DNA of 11,570 nucleotides from Flavobacteriales bacterium UBA2619. GTDB taxonomy: Bacteria > Bacteroidota > Bacteroidia > Flavobacteriales_D > Sanyastnellaceae. A program made the position numbers and the translations under genes. Below the pieces are notes generated by a model. That model was not told where the DNA came from. It did no database searches and saw only the letters and a list, made by a program, of their open reading frames with translations. Shown piece after piece: positions 6,964-11,570 of this stretch (its first letter is position 1; every line of letters begins with the position of its first letter). Location of the stretch: assembly GCA_002339135.1 (NCBI GenBank), contig DDJR01000018.1, positions 1-11,570 on the forward strand, written 5' to 3'.

Positions 6964-7299
6964 CTATCTGCGAGCCTTAATAAAGCTGAGTACAAATGCA
7001 ACCATGGATAAAATTGATGTTACAATCATCACAATGACACGCAACAATCCAAGTCCGCCTGAGTCAAGACTCTTGGGTAACCTCATTCCAGCCAAAGCCA
7101 CAAGTATCACCAAGGTTAACAGAACAGCGATATGAGCAACAATTTTATTGTCTTTATTTAACCCATTGCTGCACAACAACAGAATGACACCAAACCCCAC
7201 TGGAATCAAGGCTGTCGGTGACTGAACATCAACATATCCCCACAAACCAAGTGCGATCAGTGCGAATGAATTAATCTTGTTGTAAAAAGGTGCTTTCAT
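6964..7299 (-). CDS. Small four-helix membrane protein, function unknown
   Basis: I do not recognise a named family. The 111-residue protein has a short basic N terminus (MKAPFYNKIN) and four hydrophobic segments at about 11-24, 28-44, 54-72 and 85-107, ending in a positive tail (KARR). Conserved-looking turns include PTALIPVGFG (28-37) and KDNKIVAHIA (49-58); the motif style resembles small uncharacterised membrane proteins I remember from Bacteroidota and Planctomycetota-Verrucomicrobiota, but I cannot name one. There is no signal-peptide cleavage site, haem motif or catalytic signature. The gene starts 18 bases after gdhA and ends 3 bases before the cytochrome c lipoprotein gene, so it is probably translated with the cytochrome, which makes a role in the inner-membrane electron-transfer environment possible but unproven. 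Confidence 0.85.
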   Translation of the reverse strand: MKAPFYNKINSFALIALGLWGYVDVQSPTALIPVGFGVILLLCSNGLNKDNKIVAHIAVLLTLVILVALAGMRLPKSLDSGGLGLLRVIVMIVTSILSMVAFVLSFIKARR

Positions 7300-7317
7300 G
7301 ATGCTTTTTTTTAAAAT

Positions 7318-8661
7318 TTAGACAACTCCTTGGTCTATCATTGCGTTAGCGACTTTCACAAAACCTGCAATGTTAGCGCCACGAACATAATCAACCGTGC
7401 CATTTTCATTTGTACCATACTCAACACATTGTGAGTGGATTTCTTTCATAATGCTGTGTAGTTTTCCATCAACTTCTTCAGCGGTCCATGAAAGACGCAT
7501 GTTGTTTTGAGACATCTCAAGTCCAGACGTTGCTACTCCTCCTGCATTTGATGCTTTTCCTGGAGCGAACAGTACGCCACCTGATTGAAGCGTTTCAACC
7601 GCTTCAGGATCGCAGGGCATATTCGCTCCTTCAGCAACACAAACGCAGTTGTTCTTGATGAGCGTTTTCGCCTCCTCTTCATTCACCTCGTTTTGTGTAG
7701 CGCATGGTAGCGCGATATCACAAGCTATACCCCAAGGTCGAGCCCCTTCAAAAAAAGTACTTCCTGGAAAGTGAGATTCGTATTCTGAAATACGTCCTCT
7801 GCGAATATTCTTCAGATCCATGACCCATTCTAACTTGTCTTGCGTAATTCCTGCTGGGTCGTGGATGAATCCCTTTGAATCAGAAAGAGTCACGACTTTT
7901 GCGCCAAGTTCGATGCATTTCTGAGCTGCAAATTGAGCAACGTTTCCAGATCCTGAAACAACGACAGTCTTATTTGACAGTTTCTCTCCGCGGGTCGCCA
8001 TCATCTCCTGTGCAAAGTACACAGTTCCGTAACCTGTAGCTTCAGGGCGGATAAGTGAACCACCGTAGGTGATCCCTTTGCCAGTGAGTACACCTACAAA
8101 TTCGTTGCGAATGCGTTTGTATTGACCAAACATATATCCGATTTCACGTCCTCCAACACCGATGTCTCCAGCTGGTACGTCTGTGTTCGCTCCGATATGT
8201 CTTGAAAGCTCAGTCATGAAGCTTTGGCAAAAACGCATCACTTCATTGTCAGACTTTCCCTTGGGATTAAAATCAGCCCCCCCTTTACCACCACCTAGTG
8301 GAAGTGTGGTGAGAGAGTTTTTAAACACTTGCTCAAATCCGAGAAACTTTAAGATACTCAGGTTAACACTGGGGTGAAATCTTAATCCGCCCTTGTAAGG
8401 TCCAATTGCAGAGTTAAACTCCACACGGTATCCACGATTCACTTGTACATCGCCGTTGTCGTCAGTCCAAGCCACACGGAACATGATTGTTCTTTCTGGC
8501 TCAACCATCCGTTCTAACACTTTTGCGTCAGAGTACTTTGGATTTTTTTCGATAAATGGGATGACTGTTTCAGCTACCTCTTGGACAGCTTGAAGAAATT
8601 CTGGTTCGTTTGCATTTGATTGGGCTACTTGAGCCATAAATGCATCAATACGTTCCTGCAT
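7318..8661 (-). CDS. gdhA: Glutamate dehydrogenase, hexameric, probably NADP-specific
   Basis: This enzyme interconverts 2-oxoglutarate plus ammonia and glutamate; the NADP type usually works in ammonia assimilation. The 447-residue length is that of the small hexameric class. The substrate domain shows GPYKGGLRFHPSVN (87-100, Lys90), LGFEQVFKNSLT with Lys114, PLGGGKGGAD with the active-site Lys126, and DVPAGDIGVGGREIGYM with Asp166. The nucleotide domain has the Rossmann loop SGSGNVAQFAA (236-246) and LSDSKG (259-264); a Ser rather than an acidic residue near the end of the second strand suits NADP, which is inference. The C-terminal SNAGGVATSGLEMSQN motif is present. A -7 box lies 39 bases upstream of the ATG. 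It heads the tight minus-strand run that ends with the permease. Base composition is not different from neighbours. Confidence 0.97.
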   Translation of the reverse strand: MQERIDAFMAQVAQSNANEPEFLQAVQEVAETVIPFIEKNPKYSDAKVLERMVEPERTIMFRVAWTDDNGDVQVNRGYRVEFNSAIGPYKGGLRFHPSVNLSILKFLGFEQVFKNSLTTLPLGGGKGGADFNPKGKSDNEVMRFCQSFMTELSRHIGANTDVPAGDIGVGGREIGYMFGQYKRIRNEFVGVLTGKGITYGGSLIRPEATGYGTVYFAQEMMATRGEKLSNKTVVVSGSGNVAQFAAQKCIELGAKVVTLSDSKGFIHDPAGITQDKLEWVMDLKNIRRGRISEYESHFPGSTFFEGARPWGIACDIALPCATQNEVNEEEAKTLIKNNCVCVAEGANMPCDPEAVETLQSGGVLFAPGKASNAGGVATSGLEMSQNNMRLSWTAEEVDGKLHSIMKEIHSQCVEYGTNENGTVDYVRGANIAGFVKVANAMIDQGVV

Positions 8662-8699
8662 GGTCTTGTTTTTAACGTTTCTATTTACGCTTGGTAACG

Positions 8700-8707
8700 C
8701 AAAGATA
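8700..8707 (-). promoter_or_regulatory. Candidate gdhA -7 promoter element
   Basis: On the minus strand TATCTTTG (8707 to 8700) matches TAnnTTTG exactly, 38 bases before the gdhA ATG, giving a leader of roughly 30 bases. It lies in the 59-base gap after the SDR gene. No clear -33 TTG is found at the usual distance, where the sequence is the 3' end of the SDR gene; the element may depend on an activator or be chance. Confidence 0.45.
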
Positions 8708-8720
8708 ATCTAAAATTCCT

Positions 8721-9506
8721 TTAAAGTGATGCAGTTCGACCACCATCAACCGGCAAGTTGATTCCACTTATATAGTCCGCTGCGGGTGTGCATAAAAATG
8801 CAACAACACCGCCTATCTCATGTGGTTCGCCAAACCTTCCAGACGGAACTGCTCCCGCCATATTTTTCTGAATGACCTCAGTTGTTGTTCCACTCTTTAT
8901 AGCCTTTGCTTCGATAATACTTTGCAATCTGCCAGTATTAGTCGCTCCGGGCAGTACGTTGTTCACTCTGATGCCGTTTTTCCCTTCTTCATTGGCCAAT
9001 GTTTTAGACCAATTGGCCACAGCCCCTCTGATCGTATTCGAGACACCAAGCCCGTTGAGTGGAGCTTTTACAGATGTGCTTATTACATTGACAATCCTTC
9101 CATGTCCTCTTTGTCTCATTCCGGGAAGAACTGCCTGAGCAAGAACATGGTTGCAAAGCAAATGTTGTTCAAATGTATTTGTAAACTCCGAGATACCTGC
9201 TTCGGAGATTGCACCCCCTTTAGGACCCCCAGTGTTGTTTATGAGAATGTCAATATTTGAACTCGCGGTTAATTGTAGAGCCACGTCGCTTACCTCTTTG
9301 TGGTTGCTGAAATCAGCCACAACATATCCATGACCCAAGTGATCTCCTTGCGCAAGACTCTTTATAGCGACCTCTAATTTTTCTGAATTGCGAGCCATAA
9401 GTGTTACTCTTGCTCCCAATTCTGCGAGTTCCCTCGCTGCTGCAAGTCCGATTCCTTGTGATGCTCCACACACTAATGCGTGGCGTCCTTTGAGTGATAG
9501 ATTCAT
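8721..9506 (-). CDS. SDR-like oxidoreductase with non-canonical active site
   Basis: The 261-residue protein has a classical short-chain dehydrogenase fold pattern: the dinucleotide loop CGASQGIG (13-20), ADFS (64-67), NNTGGPKGG (90-98), the strand RIVNVIST (137-144), and the C-terminal ISGINLPVDGG (248-258). Classical SDRs need Tyr-x-x-x-Lys; here that position reads Ser156-Asn-Thr-Ile-Arg160 within LGVSNTIRGAVANWSKTLA. I recall that this SNT/S-R pattern recurs in a subgroup annotated as 3-oxoacyl-ACP-reductase-like SDRs lacking the catalytic tetrad, so it is probably an inherited feature and not damage. The reaction is therefore unknown; it may use another acid/base residue or serve a non-catalytic role. 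The GGP loop is also characteristic of that subgroup. It is divergent from the methylmalonyl-CoA epimerase gene, 43 bases between starts, and 59 bases upstream of gdhA. Confidence 0.9.
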   Translation of the reverse strand: MNLSLKGRHALVCGASQGIGLAAARELAELGARVTLMARNSEKLEVAIKSLAQGDHLGHGYVVADFSNHKEVSDVALQLTASSNIDILINNTGGPKGGAISEAGISEFTNTFEQHLLCNHVLAQAVLPGMRQRGHGRIVNVISTSVKAPLNGLGVSNTIRGAVANWSKTLANEEGKNGIRVNNVLPGATNTGRLQSIIEAKAIKSGTTTEVIQKNMAGAVPSGRFGEPHEIGGVVAFLCTPAADYISGINLPVDGGRTASL

Positions 9507-9511
9507 GGCAG

Positions 9512-9519
9512 CAAATGTA
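9512..9519 (-). promoter_or_regulatory. Candidate -7 promoter element of the SDR gene, near-leaderless
   Basis: On the minus strand TACATTTG (9519 to 9512) is an exact TAnnTTTG match and ends only five bases before the ATG at 9506. A transcript starting at the usual distance would have almost no leader. A TTTC 18 bases upstream could serve as a weak -33 element. Next to it, TAACTTTA at 9520-9527 on the plus strand is one mismatch from a -7 box for the epimerase gene, so the two promoters would abut. Confidence 0.45.
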
Positions 9520-9549
9520 TAACTTTACATGTACGAAGAAATCACTCTC

Positions 9550-9942
9550 ATGAAGAAAATCGATCACCTTGGAATTGCCGTAATAGATTTAGAAGAAGCT
9601 GAAAAGATTTTTACAGATGTGCTGGGAACCGCTCCTTACAAGAGGGAGGAGGTTGCCTCAGAGAAGGTGATAACATCGTTTTTTAAATCAGGGGAATCTA
9701 AAATCGAGCTTCTTCAATCCACCTCTAAAGACGGTCCCATTGCTCATCATATTGTTAAAAGAGGAGCAGGGCTTCACCACATTGCCTTTCATGTCGATGA
9801 CCTCGAAGCGGAAATCACAGAATTGGAAACGAAAGGGTACCGATGCATTAGCGGTCCCAAAGACGGCGCTGATGGAAAACGCATCGCATTCCTTCATCCT
9901 TCAGATACCGCGAAAGTATTGGTGGAACTGTGTGAAGGTTAG
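9550..9942 (+). CDS. mce: Methylmalonyl-CoA epimerase
   Basis: This VOC-fold (glyoxalase-like) metalloenzyme interconverts the R and S forms of methylmalonyl-CoA, linking propionyl-CoA from branched-chain amino acids and odd-chain fatty acids to the methylmalonyl-CoA mutase and succinyl-CoA. From ATG 9550 it has 130 residues, as usual. Likely metal ligands from alignment with the Propionibacterium and human enzymes are His6 (KIDHLGIAV), Glu53 (IELL, where the bacterial enzyme has Gln), His77 (GLHHIAFHV) and Glu126 (VLVEL). The motifs DGPIAHHI and HGK-like DGKRIAFLHP (109-117) are also typical. An ATG at 9529 in frame would add seven residues, but homologues begin at MKKIDHLG and the putative promoter lies too close to 9529. 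No mutase or carboxylase gene is in the window. It is divergent from the SDR gene. Confidence 0.95.
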   Translation: MKKIDHLGIAVIDLEEAEKIFTDVLGTAPYKREEVASEKVITSFFKSGESKIELLQSTSKDGPIAHHIVKRGAGLHHIAFHVDDLEAEITELETKGYRCISGPKDGADGKRIAFLHPSDTAKVLVELCEG

Positions 9943-9963
9943 CGATTCAACAACGACTTGAAT

Positions 9964-9987
9964 AGGGTCCAATCAAGAACCCTTTTT
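9964..9987 (+). terminator. Weak intrinsic terminator candidate between convergent genes
   Basis: AGGGT (9964-9968) pairs with ACCCT (9979-9983) around a 10-base loop, followed by a run of five T (9983-9987). It lies 21 bases after the epimerase stop and runs into the last codons of the convergent barrel-protein gene. The stem is short, and an alternative CTTGA/TCAAG pairing competes, so strength is doubtful. Confidence 0.35.
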
Positions 9988-10857
9988 GTTCCTTTTATTC
10001 TTTGCCCGACCCCGACCCCGCATCTCCTTGCCGAAAAGTTCTTTTGATTTCTCAGAATGTGTCGGAGCAGCACACGATCCTGTCGGCTGGATGGGTTTTT
10101 CGCCAAACAAATCCAAGCTTATCATTGCTCGGTACGGCCGGTATTCACCTACCCTCCACGGCAATTTCGCAGTACCGTTGATTGGGGCTAACTGAAGCAT
10201 GTCCGCTGCAATTTTTACTCTTAGATATTTCCTTTGAGAAATCTTAAAACCGGCACCTATGATAAATTCAAAGCAGCCTGAGTAAGGCGACATTTCATGT
10301 TCAACTCCTGACAGGGGAGTTGAGGTTGCAAAATCAAATTTAGCTGAGAAATCACGTTTATAGCCGCCACCTATTCCCACCTCTAAAAACATCTTGCGTG
10401 TTGCCCTAATCGCTTTCAGAGCATCCATAAAAACGCCAACATTGAGAGAGCTTCCAGTTCCTGTTACAACAGTATCTTGTCCATCGATGACACCGTCAAA
10501 CGTTTCTGTTATTGTGCGACGAGATCCGACAAAAGATATCGAAAACCTGTCGGCAAGAATGGGTGTTTGTGCAATAAAAACACGTCCAATTCCTAAAGCT
10601 ATATGCAATCCTCCATCGGGAGTCCAAGTGCCGGAATACAAAGTGTCAAGCTCTCCTGAAAAAGAATTTGTTGCAATCCACTCTTCGTGAAACGGAGACC
10701 TCGCCCCTCCAAGACCTGCCCCCCCAATTGAAAGTGACCAACCAGATGACCGGCAATCGGAAAGCGTCGGAGTGAAGAACGATGTTTGGGCTGTAGCACT
10801 TGAAATAATCGAAGTAAAAACAAAGCCAATGCCCAAGCAAATGTGCTTCCTAAGCAT
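9973..10857 (-). CDS. Exported, probable outer-membrane beta-barrel protein with basic tail, function unknown
   Basis: I do not recognise a named family. Residues 1-23 form a signal peptide (basic start MLRK, hydrophobic core, SATA before Gln24). The mature part has many alternating polar-hydrophobic segments and Gly/Thr/Ser-rich turns, such as GGLHIALGIGRVFIA (82-96), MFLEVGIGGGYK (156-167), FEFIIGAGFKIS (196-207) and AMISLDLF (244-251), the pattern of a small outer-membrane beta-barrel. The last strand ends in Phe at 251, as barrels often do, but 43 more residues follow, ending in a strongly basic stretch (270-294, with RGRGR and KNKRNKK). A six-base repeat (CCCGAC, 10005-10022 on the plus strand) encodes RGRGR. 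Three cysteines are at 35, 195 and 262 of the precursor. Its ATG lies inside the end of the kynurenine monooxygenase gene (8-base overlap), so the two are probably coupled. Barrel assignment is inference. Confidence 0.75.
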   Translation of the reverse strand: MLRKHICLGIGFVFTSIISSATAQTSFFTPTLSDCRSSGWSLSIGGAGLGGARSPFHEEWIATNSFSGELDTLYSGTWTPDGGLHIALGIGRVFIAQTPILADRFSISFVGSRRTITETFDGVIDGQDTVVTGTGSSLNVGVFMDALKAIRATRKMFLEVGIGGGYKRDFSAKFDFATSTPLSGVEHEMSPYSGCFEFIIGAGFKISQRKYLRVKIAADMLQLAPINGTAKLPWRVGEYRPYRAMISLDLFGEKPIQPTGSCAAPTHSEKSKELFGKEMRGRGRAKNKRNKKGS

Positions 10858-11569
10858 CAGTACTTAGTAAGTGAGCAGGTTGAGATATTTTTGAGGCCCC
10901 AGATTCGTAGTCGTTAAGAAGTTTTATTGCATGTTCGACAATGTCATCACTTTCCCAGTTTTCTGAAATTCCGGGAGAAGCCATAATTTCGTTCATTACG
11001 GCCTGTTGCATTTCGCCTTTTGCCCATGCTTCTGCATATGGAATGTGACTGAACGTTACAAGAGTATAAAGTGGTTTCCAACGGTTGCTATGTGCAGCTG
11101 CGATTCGTGCTTCTATGCGTTTTTGTAATAGAAATTTAGGGTCGGCTGTTTTATCACGCATCACGATATAGTTGTGGAGCGCTAAATCTAAGATTGCATC
11201 TCCTGCAGGCTTTCTGAGTCGTGTATATTCATCGAGGAGCAATTCCCAGTCAGCTTCAGAAGATGGAACTGCTTCATCTATGAGAGAGCTGATTATTGTA
11301 CAATCTTCGAATCCAGAATTCATTCCTTGTCCGAAGAAAGGCACTATGGCATGGGCAGCATCTCCAATAATAACAACTCTGGAACTGATGTTCCAGGGAT
11401 TGCATTTTATACTACAAAGAGCACTCACAGGGTTGGTATTCCAATCCTCAATAAGCGTTGGAAGATGTTGGATCGCATCTGGGAAATGTTTCTCGAAAAA
11501 CTCACGTACATCCTTGTCAGATTTGATATTTTCGAAGGATTCTTCCCCTTCGAAAGGAGCGAAGAGTGA
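10850..11569 (-). CDS. kmo: Kynurenine 3-monooxygenase, C-terminal part
   Basis: The frame runs off the right edge; 239 C-terminal residues are visible, and the GTG at 11428 is internal because the coding pattern continues beyond it. The enzyme is an FAD- and NADPH-dependent hydroxylase that makes 3-hydroxykynurenine from kynurenine, in tryptophan breakdown or de novo NAD synthesis. The visible part begins FAPFEGEESFENIK and includes EFFEKHFPDAI and then the FAD-contact motif IIGDAAHAIVPFFGQGMN (about residues 67-84 of the fragment) with GFEDC. This arrangement is that of bacterial kynurenine monooxygenase and not of general salicylate-type hydroxylases. The helical C-terminal part (about 100-230) carries the family's hydrophobic segment only weakly; it looks soluble here. 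No kynureninase or 3-hydroxyanthranilate dioxygenase gene is in view. The stop overlaps the barrel-protein start by 8 bases. Confidence 0.92.
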   Translation of the reverse strand, partial: SLFAPFEGEESFENIKSDKDVREFFEKHFPDAIQHLPTLIEDWNTNPVSALCSIKCNPWNISSRVVIIGDAAHAIVPFFGQGMNSGFEDCTIISSLIDEAVPSSEADWELLLDEYTRLRKPAGDAILDLALHNYIVMRDKTADPKFLLQKRIEARIAAAHSNRWKPLYTLVTFSHIPYAEAWAKGEMQQAVMNEIMASPGISENWESDDIVEHAIKLLNDYESGASKISQPAHLLSTDA

Positions 11570-11570
11570 G

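Noticed and set aside
6809..7135. 108-codon plus-strand open frame opposite the cytochrome and membrane-protein genes
   Set aside because: It is antisense to two supported genes that have a lipobox, a haem motif and membrane helices; the frame is a by-product.
7300..7317. Terminator after gdhA from the A/T run
   Set aside because: On the coding (minus) strand the run is A-rich with no stem before it, which suits a ribosome-loading leader for the next gene and not termination.
8820..9260. 146-codon plus-strand open frame opposite the SDR gene
   Set aside because: It lies wholly antisense to a clear SDR gene, its translation is low in complexity of known motifs, and no promoter or homologous pattern supports it.
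9529..9549. Upstream ATG for the methylmalonyl-CoA epimerase
   Set aside because: It adds seven residues not seen in homologues and lies almost on the putative promoter; ATG 9550 gives the usual start.
10850..11428. A separate 192-residue gene starting at GTG 11428
   Set aside because: Reading the same frame upstream to the window edge gives continuous kynurenine monooxygenase sequence, so the GTG is internal.
1..11570. A mobile element, defence island, CRISPR array or biosynthetic cluster
   Set aside because: No transposase, integrase, terminal inverted repeats, repeat-spacer pattern, toxin-antitoxin pair or synthase genes are visible; the content is conserved housekeeping with tight packing.

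Overview
The window looks like ordinary core chromosome from a member of Bacteroidota, most likely Flavobacteriales (a marine Cryomorphaceae- or Schleiferiaceae-like lineage would fit, but that is inference). The signs are the protein families (a Bacteroidota-style S41 C-terminal processing protease, the CxxC-rich type of Mn superoxide dismutase, kynurenine 3-monooxygenase, an FtsX-like permease behind rbfA), weak or absent Shine-Dalgarno sequences with A-rich leaders, and several matches to the Bacteroidota -7 box TAnnTTTG close to gene starts. No tRNA, rRNA, CRISPR array, insertion sequence, phage or plasmid gene is visible. Genes fill almost everything, and no gene-free stretch exceeds 60 bases.

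Layout. Positions 2-1894 (+) hold the 3' end of an S41 protease gene, a Mn/Fe superoxide dismutase gene and ispD (isoprenoid precursor synthesis). A CPBP-family membrane protease gene (-) converges on ispD and overlaps it by 50 bases. It diverges from dusB (+), the tRNA dihydrouridine synthase gene, whose start is probably a TTG well downstream of the only upstream ATG. From 8661 down to 3848 a tight six-gene run lies on the minus strand: gdhA (glutamate dehydrogenase), a small four-helix membrane protein, a small cytochrome c lipoprotein, hflX (ribosome-splitting GTPase), rbfA (30S maturation factor) and an FtsX/LolCE-like permease. Spacings in this run are 18, 3, 7, 29 and -1 bases, so much of it is probably cotranscribed.

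Upstream of gdhA is a minus-strand gene for an SDR-like protein that lacks the usual Tyr-x-x-x-Lys catalytic pair. It is divergent from a methylmalonyl-CoA epimerase gene (+). The window ends on the minus strand with a secreted, probably beta-barrel protein of unknown function that has a very basic C-terminal tail. Its start overlaps by 8 bases the end of a kynurenine 3-monooxygenase gene, which runs off the right edge.

How the genes fit together: the mix is housekeeping. It covers ribosome biogenesis and rescue (rbfA, hflX), tRNA modification (dusB), isoprenoid synthesis (ispD), oxidative stress (sod), nitrogen and amino-acid metabolism (gdhA, kmo, epimerase) and envelope functions (S41 protease, CPBP protease, permease, cytochrome, barrel protein). 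I looked for a new defence, mobile or regulatory system and did not find one. The most worthwhile leads are the catalytically atypical SDR with its overlapping divergent promoters, the unknown membrane-protein/cytochrome pair in the gdhA-hflX run, the basic-tailed barrel protein next to kmo, and two start-codon corrections (dusB, hflX).
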